Assembly (NCBI GenBank): GCA_032718475.1
Contig: JAUCBJ010008942.1
Span: 1 to 64,000 of the forward strand
DNA: 64,000 nucleotides
Direction: 5' to 3'
From: Nemertoderma westbladi
Taxonomy: Eukaryota; Xenacoelomorpha; Nemertodermatida; Nemertodermatidae
How positions within the stretch are numbered: the stretch's first letter is position 1; every line of letters begins with the position of its first letter. The notes below the pieces were generated by a model. That model saw only the letters and a program-made list of their open reading frames with translations, had not been told where the DNA came from and made no database searches. A program made the translations under genes and the position numbers. Shown piece after piece: positions 45,396-57,541 of this stretch.

Positions 45396-46115
45396 TCAGT
45401 CTTCTACCGGTATCGCTTCCAGAAACTCACGGGAGTTGCTGGTGAATTTCGTCAGTCGAAATCCACCTCTTTTCAAACACTCTACCATTCCTTTCGCGAC
45501 ATCAATGGCTTCTTCTACTGATGGAAGGGATCTTAAATTATCGTCCATGTATATATTACGCTTGATGTTGTCTATCACCTCTTTTGAGAAGGCGTCTCGG
45601 TTGTCATTCGCAGTGGTCCGCACTTCCACTTTGGAAGGGCTTGATATGATCCCAAAAGCCTGGATGGTCATCCAGTACTCTACCGGTTTCTGGTTGAGAT
45701 CCCCTTCAGGCCACCACAGAAATCTCAGGCTGTCTCTATCTCTATCCAGCGCCTTGACTTGTAAGAACATTCCTTCTATATCGGAGGCGAACGCGATGGA
45801 ATATTGTCTTAATCTTAAAAGTATTCCCAACAAAGATTGGAGTAAGTTGGGTCCTGGTAACAACTCGGAATTGAGGGATTGGCCCATATATAGAGCGGAG
45901 CCATCAAATACGACTCGTACTTCATGGGGTTTACCGGGTTTGGGAACGTAATGATGTGTTAAGTAATACGTTCTCTCAGTCACTGGTGTTCCTTCCGGTA
46001 CTCGCTCCGCGTATCCCTTTGTAATAAATTTCTTCAACTGAGTTTGGTACATTTCTTTAGCTGAAGCATTAGCCGTAAGGCGTCGATGTAATTGAGCGAT
46101 TCTTTTCTCTGCCAA
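45396..46115 (-). pseudogene. pol: BEL copy B reverse transcriptase
   Basis: The frame contains the BEL RT motifs in order: YYLTHHYVPKPGK, RVVFDGSALYMG, NLLQSLLGILLRLRQY, ASDIEGMFLQV (first catalytic Asp), RFLWWPEGD and the active site IYMDDNL. A frameshift near 46115 separates it from the protease frame (46034-47629), and a TGA at 45396-45398 separates it from the RNase H region; copy A has CGA at that codon. It copies the element RNA into DNA within the particle. Only two lesions lie in the whole of pol. Confidence 0.92.
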
Positions 46116-47629
46116 GGATTTACAAATCTAGGTTCTCGTTTTCGAAATGGTAGGCCGATTTCATATCTACCTTGGTCCTTTAAAAAACGTGTAGTTGTTT
46201 CCTGGATTTGCTTGGCTCTTTCTTCTTCTATCGATAGGGCCTTATCGTATGAATTGGGCTCTACCAATTCTTGAGTAAAGAATCGTACGGCGAGTTCGTC
46301 CCGAGTTCTAGCGTTGTAGCGCTCTATCTCATCATTTAGTTCGTCATTGTAATCAATGGGTCCCGATGGGCGAATCAGTTGACATAGGTTCACCTGGTTT
46401 TTCCAAGTTTTGTTTTCTGTAAGTAGGTCGATTGTGTTCTCTTCATCGAAGAGTTGGTAGATGTTGTCATTATCTGAGGAGTATGGTGTTCCCTCAGTTA
46501 GTTCGTCCACCTCACTGCTCTCCACTTCCCAATCGTTTACTTGGTATATTCGTTCTTGTGGCATTCTCTCTTCGAGAGTTCTGCGGGAAGGGCCAGTAAA
46601 GTACCAACCTATTCTAGTTCTTACCGCATAGGTTTGCAGTGGCTGCGGTTGAGCAGGCCGTTTCTCCAATGTCTCGAGCGCCTCATGCGCGTTTTGGCCG
46701 ATGAGTATTTGCACTCCAGGATAATCTGTCTGGAATCGAGGTATCTTAAGCTGTTGGATGCTCTCATCCTCGTCCCAATTATAAAGGTCTGCTTGGGTAG
46801 TAGCGAAGTTCTTTATAGCCACCATTTTTACCGACCTTATACCTTGTGCTCCTAATTTATCCTGGGGGGTGGACAACACACCTACATAGTAATCTGCCGT
46901 TAGGGTAGATTTCCAAACCTGCATAATTCCTGACATATTCAATTTAGTCCGGAATTTGGGTTGTCCAGCAAAGATATCTTCGGCTAGTTCTTGATCGATG
47001 AATGTTCCTGTGCTGCCGGAGTCAAGGAGGGCGTTCACTATGTAACTTTTGTTAGGACCATGAACACATACCTGCACTACAGGAAATTCTCTGATTCCTA
47101 CGTTGGAAGTTGGAGCTTTCCAAGATGGTTGTCTGGCAAAAGTAGTTGGTGGGCGCTCATTGTCGGTGTCCTTTTCATAAGTAAGTGCTCGATACACCGC
47201 GGTATTGATTAGGTAACAGGATTCGTTGGCGTCGGAGAATTCGTCAGTATAGAATCCTTCCATCTCAGACTCTTGATCAGTGTCATTTACATCACTGAAT
47301 TGTACATGTAGTTCGGGCTCACTTACCTGACTCAGGTTGTCTCGTTCGAACTCACTGTGTAACAAGATGTGATGTTTCACACCACACTTTGCACACTTTA
47401 CGTCGGAGTAACAGGTTCGCCATTGGTGTCCTGATCTGAGGCAATTATAGCATAACCGCTTATCCCACATGACTTTATGTCTGTCTACCAGGGATTTCTT
47501 TAGGAATTCAGCACATGCACTCAAACGGTGGGGCCCGTCGCACAGCGCACAGTTTGGTTTGATGTTACTCACTTTACCTTGGGTAACGTTATGCACTCTC
47601 GTTCTTTCTTCGGGCTTTCTTCCGTGCAT
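46034..47629 (-). pseudogene. gag-pol: BEL copy B gag zinc knuckles, protease and pre-RT linker
   Basis: The N-terminal third has the CCHC-type pattern CALCDGPHRLSAC, LCYNCLRSGHQWRTC and CAKCGVKHHILLH, which binds RNA in the particle. An acidic spacer follows. The aspartic protease has VNALLDSGSTGTFIDQ (catalytic DSG) and VQILIGQNAHE as the second motif, then RTRIGWYFTGP leading into the RT. The frame shifts at about 46115 just after PRFVNP. No stop separates the knuckles from the protease, so in this family gag and pol seem to be one polyprotein. Confidence 0.88.
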
Positions 47630-50600
47630 TCTGTTAGGAGACTGAGGAGGAGTCTTGGCAACCTGTTCTCTCCTATCGTTGGTTCGAGCCTTGTATTTAC
47701 TTACGCTTTTTGAGGTTTTGTTAACGTAGTAAAATCGGTCAGTGTCTTTCCCGCTGTCCTCTTCTTGAGAAGCTTGCTTTCGCCTTCGTCAGTGTAACAC
47801 ACTGGTGTTACTCTTCTCCTAGAAACGGGTTTCTCACTTACCTTATTTTCCGATGTTTTCTCTCTGGACTGCTTGATGAGTTGTAGTTTTACTTCACCAT
47901 CTAAGAAGGACATGAGATCAGCCATGGTAGGGCTTCGTCGTTGCTGCTCATTCATATACAACACTTTCTTGTCCCAGCGTGTACATACTCCACCCTTTGG
48001 TAAAGTAGAGACTACGGCTCCAATAACCATGGAACTCTGATATTCATGAGACTTACCTAACCAGTCCAATAGTCTACAGATCTCCTGAATCTCATCGGAA
48101 AACTCTATAATCCCGCTACTAAGGAAGTTTCGGGGGGCTACTAATTTTGCATACAAATACTTAGCTATGTTATCCTTGTTACCATACCTGGTGTTTAATG
48201 TATCCCAAACTTGTCTTAATCCATCTGGATGTCCAATAAACTTTAACGCCATTAACTTGGGAGGTCCTTCCAAGCACTTGATGAGGAATCTAAGTTTCTC
48301 TCCGTTAGATAGTACAGAGTTCTGTATGCATCTTTGTAATATTCATTGAAAGGTAACCATTTCATCTCATCTCCATTGAATTTGACGATCTCTCCCACTT
48401 TGACCGCTTGGCGGGCTTCTGTTCTAGCCATCTGACGCGTAAAGCTTTCTTGGGCCATCGTGTTATTTAATATCGAATTATCGGTATATGAATTTCTCGG
48501 ATTATTATCAGGTCTATAGGGAATATCATTAACAACAGGTTTATAATCACCCTTAATAGGGTTTGCTATAGGAGTTTCTACTTCACTAGCAGTATAGATG
48601 CGTGTAGGCTCCACACCTTGCGCATGTGATACTTCAGACCTAACAGGTTGACACAATGTTACTGGGGGTATTGGTATACCCTTTTGTATATTGACTAATT
48701 TGTCGCGTTCTAGCGCGATGCTTTGCTGCACTTCTTGCAATTCTAACCTACTTTCCCTTACTGTTCCCTTAAGTTGGTGGACAGTCTCCTGCATCTGTCC
48801 GAGCAGGAGATTCATCCCCCGCCGTCCCTCCTCTACCCACTCAACCGCCGAAGCGGGAGTCGCCAACATTGTAGCGGGCCGACGCAGGACGACGGGAGAC
48901 AAATCTTTGATTTCTCTCTCAGTGTCCAGGACAGGGATATTCGCATGGACTGTTCTACCGGGTACAGGCAGTGTGGTACTGTGTAGAGGGAATTTAGAGT
49001 TAAGCTCTGGAAGTACAGGGGTCTCTAGCACAGGAGTGGCTTTGGGAACGACAGGCCTAATTATTTCAGGCTCATCAACTATCATAGGGAGTCTTAATAA
49101 TTTGGTCTGTGGGTTCTGTACTACCTAAGTCTGTGCTAGCTAGTTGTCTTCTAACCGCTGGGGGCAAATCAGGCAATTTGTGACGGTGAGATGTTTTTCT
49201 ACGCCTGCTTAGACGAGATCTATTTCCTCCGCCTTCAGGATCAGTGGTCTCGCCTTCCTCCGATGATGTGTATCCTTGGCGTTTGGGAGTAGATCGACTC
49301 ATCATCTGCATTTGACTAGCAGTTAACTGTTTATTTATGCAGTCTTGCGTCTCTTGCAGATTTTCCAACTCCAGTTGGGTAGTCTCCTCAGACGCTCTTC
49401 GTTCTGCTTCTGCCACTGCCTTTGCCGCCTTTCTTTCCGCTTCTGCTTCTGCCATTGCCGCTGCTGCCTTTCTTTCCGCTGCCGCTTTTGCCGCTTCCGC
49501 TTCTGCCATTGCTGCTGCTACTGCTGCTGCCTTTCGGTCCTCTATCCGTTTTTTCTTTACTTGTTCTTCCTGGACTCTAGCGAGGCGGAGTTTTTCATCA
49601 AATTTAGCTTGGTTTGCAGCTAACCTTTCTGCATCGATTGAGTCCAACACAAGCTTGGCTCCTTCACTATTGGGGCGAAGTCCAGCCAGTCGTCTCCTCA
49701 ACTCTTCATCACCTAGGAAACGTTGATAGTCTGACAGATAGATGTCTATGGCGTCTCTCGTTCGCGGTCTCTTTGCGGTCACTTCGCTTTCCACTTGAGA
49801 AAAGGTGGCATCGGTTGATTCTTCATAGGTTGGTCTCTCAGCCAGCTGGGATTTCCACTGGGCCGTTTCTTGTACTTTGAGACCTACCCGCTGGAACCAA
49901 GTCTTGACAGCAACTTGCAGCGACGTGTCCTGTCTTCTTTTGGAAGTTTCCTCAAAGGCTGATAGGATTAGTCTAATGCGTAGGGTTCTTTCGCGTACTT
50001 GATATAGCAGCTCTTTCTGCTCTTGAGGTCCTTGGGGTTGTTGAAACAGTTGTTCTTCTAATCGCTCTAAGGAGCCGAAGAATCCCTGCACATATCCTGC
50101 TGCCGACCTCTTCCAAACAGCTGGATCCATCGTATCTTTAGTCACTCCCATCCTGTGTATGTCTTCCCAAGTAGCTTCGGACAAATCTAACGGGAGTCCG
50201 GGTCCGGGAAAGTTCCATTGTGACTCGACAATAGACATCAATTCTTCCCTGGCGTATCCCGCATAACTATCTTGGGTCGCTCGCTTACTTCTCGCCCAAT
50301 CGCCTTGGTGTTCCACCACCGCAATCAATATAGTAGTTAGTACTGCGGCAGGAAGGGTGAGAAGGGGATCCGAATAGGCTGTAGCCGCCATCTTCACTCC
50401 GCGTTCGGGGGTCAGCTCTACAGTATCCGAACTACTGGAGCTATCGGGTCGCTGGGAACGAGTTTCTTGACTAGGATGTTGCTGCTGTTGGACAGCTGCC
50501 TCTTGGTTCCGTTTGACCTGGGCCCGAGTGCCGATGATAGACCTACGGTGTTGGATTAGCCTAGGGTCTGATACTACTACTGGAGGGATGACCTTTCTTT

Positions 50601-50709
50601 CAGTAGGAGGTGAGCTGAACCCCTTTCTTAATCGCTCCACACTCCTGTCTGTGTCACAGATGGTTGTATCGATTAGACTGTCTGACAGGTTTTGCTTTGT
50701 GTCAGACAT
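47630..50709 (-). pseudogene. gag: BEL copy B gag (capsid region), three frameshifts
   Basis: It begins at ATG 50709 (MSDTKQNLSDSLIDTTICD). The first frame (49075-50709) has the SIIGTRAQVKRNQ motif, the QWNFPGPGLPLDLSEATWED and QQPQGPQEQ region, and a long Ala/Glu-rich helix of AEAEAAKAAAERK type, with a Ser/Arg-rich segment after it. A frameshift near 49080 moves to 48252-49085 (DEPEIIRPV; a short coiled coil; KVGEIVKFNGDEMKWLPF). A second, near 48340, moves to 47701-48273 (GPPKLMALKFIGHPDGLRQVW, the retrotransposon gag core). A third lies near 47700, before the knuckles. Alignment with copy A shows these are small indels in B. Confidence 0.88.
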
Positions 50710-52748
50710 ACTTAGCTATACAGTTGAATGCTTGCTGCTATAGTTACAGTTAAAGCAAGTCTAGTAATTCAGTATGACCGTTGGCCTAGTACCGGTAATT
50801 TATTACAGTATATTAGAATACCGGTATACACTTATAATATATAGAAGTATTGTAAACTAGGTTTGTCACAGAGTACCGGTATATAATTTTTGCACAAATA
50901 TATATAAATATATAATAGGCCTATCGTGAATACCGGTATACAGCTGACACTTATAGTATATAAGTATAATTCTGGACTAGAATAAATTACAGAATACCGG
51001 TATAATTTTAGCCTAAATTTATAGAAATAAAGATAATAGGCCTATCGTAAATACCGGTATATCAATTATTTAAATAATTGAATTTCTGAATTTTAAAGGT
51101 TACTTAGTTACTTTAACTTACTTTATTACCGTTATTTAAGCAGTAGTCCAACTGATATTGAGACCTAGTTGTTGTATGGCAGGCCTACTATTTATAAATC
51201 GTTTGAGTTGATTTATAATATATATATACCCGTTTAAAATGGGTTTTGTCAATATTTGAAATAAATGTTATTATTTCCGGGGGGAGTCACTACACAGAAG
51301 CTGTGCGCTCTCAGTGAAGTGCTACTTAATAGACACTAAAACAGATAATTCTACTTTACCTAAGTTACTTAATACTTCAAATTACGTACGATACGGGTGA
51401 GATTAATTCTCTAATTAAAACACAACAAAATATTACGTACGAAATTTTAGGGTAATTTTACAGGGAAACTACAAACCAGTCTAACAAAGGGTTAGAACTT
51501 CTGGTTATTACAACGGACAGGATACTACGGTATTTGAGAATAATAAAGCAGTAGTCAATATACTGCGTTGTCCAGATAGGAAAAATACCACCGTCTGACG
51601 ACCTATAGCCGTATCGCTATAGGTACTACGTTATGTATCACGGAGTGTCCCTACCTGGAAGTTAATTACCGCAGACTACCAGATCCAACGTGCCTATTAA
51701 CCACTTTACAACACAATACACTGCCTACACACTAATTACTTTCGGAAAGCACTGTACACCAAACCCTAAATTAGGTACAAGTACTTATTAAAACAGATAA
51801 CTAGCAGTTAAATATACTTGAACAGTTAAAAGATTCCAAAATGGTTAGTTAGTATGCGTTCTAACACGGTAGTACGACTTATTCTTTAGGAGGGGATTGA
51901 CCTTACAGCTCTGGCTGCCCCAACTTACTAACTGGAACTTTATCAGACAAACTCTACACACGCAGCAATCTCTTCAGACCTAATAATAGCTAGACAACAA
52001 TCCAGCCTACAAAAATATCTGAGTAATAACTATTACGGTACCTGAACAGACCACACAAACAAACACAGACTAAAACGCTGGCAGACTACTATCAAGCCTA
52101 AATTAACTACAGTATGTGCAGATTCCAAAATGGTTAGTTAGTATGCGTTCTAACACGGTAGTACGACTTATTCTTTAAGAGGGGATTGACCTTACAGCTC
52201 TGGCTGCCCCAACTTACTAACTGGCACTTTATCGGACAAACTCCACACACGCCGCAATCTCTCCAGACCCAACAACAGTCAGACAACAGTCCAGCCTACA
52301 ATTATCTGAACAATCTGAGCAGACTTACACGTCTTCAGCTCAATATTAACTTACATGTAAATAAAACCGACAGAAATAAGTAAAATCTCAATAAAAACCA
52401 GGGCTGCAGTCCCTGATTAAATACTAAGACCTACCGGTATACAATAATCAAAATCGAATAATACTAATGTACTTATACTGGAAGTACCGGTTAGGACAGT
52501 TGGGCCTACAGACCTACAGCAGTACCGGTTCAGGCAGTTAGGCCTACGGACCTACAGCAGTACCGGTTCTGGCAGTTGGGCCTACGGATCTACAGCAGTA
52601 CCGGTTCTGGCAGTTGGGCCTACGGACCTACAGCAGTACCGGTTCTGGCAGTTGGGCCTACGGACCTACAGCAGTACCGGTTCAGGTTTACCGGTCGACC
52701 GGTACTTTCAACTTTATTGCTTACTGCAATAAAGACAATAACTGTTAT
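50710..52748 (-). other. Copy B untranslated leader
   Basis: Non-coding, 2.0 kb. From the gag side it has six TACCGGTA palindromes (50790, 50819, 50874, 50931, 50995, 51052; mostly 55-64 bp apart) in AT-rich repeats with AGGCCTAT. A tandem 289-bp block (landmarks at 51834 and 52123) and a 38-bp minisatellite (52484-52686) follow. Next come the palindrome TACCGGTCGACCGGTA (52689-52704) and the TTTATTGC/GCAATAAA hairpin (52713-52733), close to the LTR. I could not match the usual tRNA-complementary primer site to the bases next to the LTR. Confidence 0.78.
52484..52686. repeat. 38-bp minisatellite, five units, in the copy B leader
   Basis: GTACCGG starts at 52484, 52522, 52560, 52598, 52636 and 52674, an exact 38-bp period. 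The units read like GTACCGGTTCTGGCAGTTGG then GCCTACGGACCTACAGCA, with few differences. Copy D has only one such unit (about 4065), so the expansion is specific to B or its recent source. Confidence 0.92.
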
Positions 52749-53929
52749 TGTACGCGCTTTTGAAGACCTTTAGCAGTTTAACCTGCCAAAATTTATATGT
52801 CTTTTGGTTTATAAATAGACTTTAGTAAATGACAAATATTTAATACCAATAAACACAACATTAGCCGAAGCCAGCCTAGTGCGCGTCCATTCACCCGCTG
52901 GATATACCCGGGAGACTGGATTCGGAGGGCTTAGATTGTTATTGCAGTGTAAGCTTACTGTATTATTCGATTGATCGTTAATAAATAATTTCTGACCAAT
53001 ATTATTCACTTTCGGGAAATATTAACAGTTCCTTTAGGACGTGGCGCTCTATCTAGGTAAACAGAGATATGACTTATGCTAAACACAACGGTAAGTCGGT
53101 AAGGCTTATGATTCACGTATGAGGCGCATTCTTTAGGAAATGCTTAGTTATCAGCCACAATCATGCACACTACCGGTACCACACAATACTGCACACTAAT
53201 CTGCCGACCGTCAATGAATTTTATCATATATAAAGAGAACAGCAATTGACTCATGTAGTGCCTATCAAATAGCATTAAACTCACTACAAACCACGATAAT
53301 ATAAGTCGCAATCGCTATATGTAACCTGTCTCTCTAACCTGTAGTGTATCAAGAAAATTGGGAAATTTGGGTTATTTATCGATGTTCTCCAAGTAATAAT
53401 ATTCAACCAAACAACAGTAAAAACCATTAAGACGGTAGGTTAAGATATGATATGACAATGTACTGATAATGTAACAATGATATGATGTGCCGATAACAGT
53501 TATACGCTCTATAATCTAAGCCTACTAATGTTTCTTCTAAAGTCTGAAACGAATTGACTCCAGAGCCGGTGTTCTTGGCCTAGATAGAAACAACAAAACA
53601 GTATCAAGAAAAACAGTAAGACTGAACACTCCTAGCACGATCTGTAGAATATCTCCACATCGACAATAAAAATCGCCCTGATTGGCTGTTAAGCTAAACA
53701 AAGAACCATGTGTCCAACGGCCGTTTCCATGCCAGCAACCAGCTGTTAGATGTCGTAATCTGAATCATCAAGGCTACACTGTGCTAGAGGATTTGACGCA
53801 TTGCGGGTTTTGTGCCTTGCCATGTCCGCCAAAGCACACATATAGAAGAATGACTTTTATGTCCGTTAAAACACCTACAACGGTACTTTGCGGGCAAGGG
53901 GACTGATTATATCCGCAAAAGCTTTTACA
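52749..53929 (-). repeat. 5' LTR of BEL copy B
   Basis: It is 1181 bp, from TGTACGCGCTTTTGAAGACC to CCGCAAAAGCTTTTACA, and is followed by the duplicated gtaaa and then the remaining LINE2 codons. It differs from the 3' LTR by about nine substitutions by eye, all single bases. It would contain the promoter for - strand transcription; I did not identify a convincing TATA box. Confidence 0.95.
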
Positions 53930-53934
53930 GTAAA

Positions 53935-54144
53935 GACGAGGTCATACCAGATCTACTTCTCTGGCAACCAACTCATGGAAAGCGTAGTCGTGGACGACCT
54001 GCCATAACATATATAGATCAACTTGAAAGGGATACTGAACTTGGGAGAAACGAAATTGCGACAACTATGGAGAATCGGGAAGCCTGGAAGGATCTCATTT
54101 CCACTGTCCGAGTTCGCTCGACCTAGTAGTAGTAGTAGTAGTAG
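53935..54144 (+). pseudogene. LINE2 ORF C-terminus and (TAG)n tail
   Basis: The frame continues directly from WRSK at 38206, giving DEVIPDLLLWQPTHGKRSRG and a TTMENREAWKDL-type motif. This matches the end of LINE1 (LVLWQPHG, GDRELWR). The coding sequence ends in RVRST followed by TAG at 54124-54126, which is itself the first unit of the TAG repeat tail. Confidence 0.92.
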
Positions 54145-54334
54145 TTACTGATCCTAGTCTGTAATAATACTGATATATACTCTAGGTGTATACCGGTATT
54201 CTAATATTAAGATATATACTACATTACATTGAGTAGTGATATAGGTAACTACTAGGCTGACAGTTGATACTGATTTCCCCTAGACTTGCTTTAACTGTTA
54301 TTATAGTAGTAGGCATTCAACTGTAAAATAAATT
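54145..54334 (+). other. Copy A leader, last segment before gag
   Basis: It starts with the duplicated TTACTGATCC, includes TATACCGGTATTCTAATAT and TAGACTTGCTTTAACTGT as in copy B, and leads into the gag ATG at 54335. It has no features of its own beyond that alignment. Confidence 0.8.
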
Positions 54335-57300
54335 ATGTCTGACACAAAACAAACACTGTCAGATAGTCTCTTAGAAAGAACGATCTGTGAATCAGATCAA
54401 AGTATAGAACATCTCAGACCGAAGTCTAAGTCCCCTCCTACCTTAAGAAAGGTTATCCCTACTGTAGTAGTATCAGACCCTAGGCTAGTAAAGCATCATA
54501 GGTTTATTATAGGCACTAGGGCTCAAGTTAAGCGAGACCAGGAGATGGCTGCCAAACAACAACAGCACCCGAACCGAGAACTTATTTCTCAACTGCGTAG
54601 TAACTCTAGTTCCGACACCGAAGTGTTAACGCCCGAGATCGGAACAAGGAGGGCAGAAGCGGTTTATCCAGACCCACTTGTAATTCTTCCTGGAGCAGTG
54701 CTCACTAGAGTACTTATAGCTGTAGACGAACATCAAGCGGATTGGATGAGAAATAAGAGATCGACCAGGGACAGTTATGCAGGATACCCGATGGAAGAAC
54801 TAAGGTCTATTGTAGAGACACAATGGAACTTCCCCGGACCCGGGCTCCCGTTTAACTTATCGGAAGCTGCCTGGGAAGACTTATACCAAATGGGGGTAGT
54901 GAGGGACACCCAAGATCCCGCTGTATGGAAGAGGTCAGCAGCAGGATATGTCCATGGATTCTTCAATTCCTTGGAAAGAATAGAAATACAATTATTTCAA
55001 CAACCACAAGGACCTCAAGAGCAGGGAGAGCTGCTTTACCAAGTGAGAGAACGTATTTTGAGGATCAGGTTAATCCTTTCAGCCTTTGAAGAGGCCTCTA
55101 AGAGAAGTCAAGACACGTCGTTGCAGGTGGCTGTGAAGACTTGGTTCCAGAGAGTGAATGTTAAAGTCCAGGGAACAACACAATGGAGGGTTCAGCTTAC
55201 TGAACGAGTAACCCACGGAGAATCAACAGATACAACCTTTTCTCATATGGAAGGCGAGGCGGTATCCGAAAAACCTCAGGAGAAGGATGCTATTGACATC
55301 TATCTGTCGGATTATCAACGATTTATAGGTGACAAAGAGCTAAGGAGACGGCTAGCTGGACTTCACCCCAATAGTGAAAGAGCCAAATTTATTTTGGACT
55401 CTTTAGATGCAGAGATATTAGCCGCGGAGCAGGCTAAATTTGATGAAAGCATTCTCATCGCAATGGACAGAGAAGAACAACTAAAGAAAAGGCAAATAGA
55501 AGACCGAAAGGTAGCAGCAGCAGCGGCAGCAGCAGAGGTTGAAAGAAAAGAGGCAGCGGCAGCTGCGGAAGCTGAAAGAGAGGCAGCAGAAGCTGAAAGA
55601 AAAGAGGCAGCGGCAGCGGCGGAAGTTAAAAGAAAGGCGGCAGAAGCTGAAAGAAAAGCAGCAGCAGCGGCAGTGGCAGAAGCAGAACGGAGGGCATCTG
55701 AAGCGACAGTCCAACTAGAGTTGGAGAACCTCCAGGCGAAACAAGATTACTTAAACAAACAAAGGGCAGCTACTCAGATGCAACTACTGAGTCGATCTAC
55801 TCCCAGAAGTCAAGGATTTACCTCCTCGGATGAAGGTGATACAACTGATACCGAGGGTAAAGGTAATAAATCTCATTAAAGTGGACGTAGAAGAGCGCCC
55901 CACCGGCATAAGTTGCCTAACTTACCGCCTGCGGTGAGAAGGGAGCTAGCTAGTGTAGACTTAAGTAATCAAGAACCAACAGCCCAAATTATTAGAGTAG
56001 AAAAACGCCCTACTATAGTAGATGAGCCAGAAATAATTAGGCCTGTTAGCGAAGCCACTCCCTTAATAGAGACACCTTTGCTCCAAGAACCTAACTCTAA
56101 ATTCCCTTTGCACAGTACCAAACTATATGTGCCCAGTAGACAACTGCCGGAATCCCAAACAGTCCTGGATGCCGAGCAAGACATTATAAACAAATTGTCT
56201 CCCGTCGTCCCGATGCGCCATCCAGCTACTACGTTGGCGACTCCCACCTCCGCGGTTGAGTGGATAGACGAGGGACGACGGGGGATGGAGCAGTTGCTCG
56301 GACAGCTCAAGGATAATAAAATTGAGTCTTCCAAACAAGTCCAAGAATTGGAATTGGAGAAGCAAAAGTATTGCTTTAGAGCGCGATAAATTAGTAAATA
56401 TACAAATGGGTATACCACCACCCCCTGTAACAATGTGTCAGCCTGTTAGGTCTGAAGTATTTCATGCGCAAGGTGTGGAGCCTACACGCATCTATACTGC
56501 TAGCGAAGTAGAAACTCCGATAGTAAAACCTATTAAGGGTATTTATAAACCTGTTGATAATGATATCCCATACAGATCTGATAATAATCCGAGAAATTTA
56601 TATACCGATAATTCGATATTAAATAATACGATGGCTCAAGAAAGTTTTACATGTCAAATGGCTAGAACTGAAGCCCGTCAAGCGTTAAAAGTGGGAGAGG
56701 TCGTCAAGTTCAATGGAGATGAGATGAACTGGTTACCTTTAAATGAATATTACAAAGATAACATACAGAACTCCTTACTATCCAACGGAGAGAAACTACG
56801 ATTCCTCATCGAGTGCTTGGAAGGACCTCCCAAGTTAATGGCGTTAAAGTTTATTGGACATCCGGACGGATTGAGACAAGTTTGGGATACATTAAACATC
56901 AGGTATGGTAACAGGACTAACATAGCTAGGTATCTGTATGCGAAATTAGTAGCGCCCCAAAAGTTTCTTAGCAGCGGGATTATAGAGTTTTCCGACGAGA
57001 TTCAGGAGATCTGTAGACAGCTAGACTGGTTAGGTAAGTCTCTGGAATACCAGAGTTCTATGGTTGTAGGAGCCGTAGCATCAACTTTGCCAAATGGTGT
57101 GTAGGTACTCGCTGGGACAAAAGGGTTCTCTATCTGATGGACCAACAACATAGAGACCCTACCATGGCTGATCTCATGTCGTTCTTAAATGGAGAGGTAA
57201 GATTACAGCTCCTAAAACAGTCTAGAGAGAAGACACCAGAAAGTAAGGTAAGTGAAAAACCCGTTACTAGGAGAAAGGTAACACCAGTGTGTTATACAGA

Positions 57301-57472
57301 TGATTGCAAAAGCCAAACGTCATATGACGAGAACAGCGGCAAGGACACCGAAAGATCTTATTATGTCAACAAAGTTAGGAAAGATGTAAGTAAATCTAAG
57401 TCTCGAACCAGTGACAGGAGAGAACAGGTAACAACTCCCCCTACGTCTCCTAAGAGAATTCATGGAAGGTAG
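54335..57472 (+). pseudogene. gag: BEL copy A gag, multiply broken
   Basis: It starts at ATG 54335 (MSDTKQTLSDSLLERTICE), collinear with copy B. 514 codons run to a TAA at 55877-55879, after which the same frame stays open to 56389. It shifts frame near 56365 into 56322-57104 (SIALERDKLVNIQMG, VKFNGDEMNWLPL, GPPKLMALKFIGHPDGLRQVW). It shifts again near 57100, and ends at 57470-57472 just before the knuckles. The Ala/Glu helix (55500-55700) is longer and more repetitive than in B, with AEAERKEAAAAAE-type units. Product: capsid protein of the particle, now inactive. Confidence 0.88.
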
Positions 57473-57541
57473 CCCGAAGAAAGAGCTAGCGTACACAACA
57501 CGACGCAGGTTAAGGTAAGTAACATCAAACCTAAGTGTGTA

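Larger units (their letters stand above)
38207..53929 (-). mobile_element. BEL/Pao retrotransposon copy B, complete, 15.7 kb, young
   Basis: The LTRs at 38207-39387 and 52749-53929 are both 1181 bp and differ at about nine positions by eye. They have TG...CA ends, and the target duplication gtaaa flanks the element (38202-38206, 53930-53934). In - strand order it contains the 5' LTR, leader (2.0 kb), gag (50709 to about 47650), zinc knuckles and protease, RT, RNase H, integrase and C-terminal domain (to 42666). A 1.6-kb non-coding stretch, an extra ORF3 (41042-39465) and the 3' LTR follow. It carries several frameshifts and two in-frame stops, so this copy is defective despite the similar LTRs. 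The length is well above the 6-10 kb usual for BEL elements. Confidence 0.93.
34857..54144 (+). mobile_element. LINE2: near full-length APE-type non-LTR retrotransposon, split by BEL copy B
   Basis: The 10-bp target duplication TTACTGATCC flanks the element (34847-34856, 54145-54154). Without copy B it is about 3.56 kb long. It has a 5' untranslated region of about 360 bp, an endonuclease-RT ORF (35219-38206 plus 53935-54126), and a tail of about seven TAG triplets (54124-54144) starting with the stop codon. The lack of a 3' UTR and the trinucleotide tail resemble RTE-like elements, although I cannot fix the clade without a tree. The only damage apart from the copy B insertion is a frameshift near the start of the endonuclease. 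Confidence 0.9.

Noticed and set aside
49337-49880. Ala/Ser- and Cys/Phe-rich plus-strand ORFs
   Set aside because: Antisense shadows of the Ala/Glu helix repeat of copy B gag.
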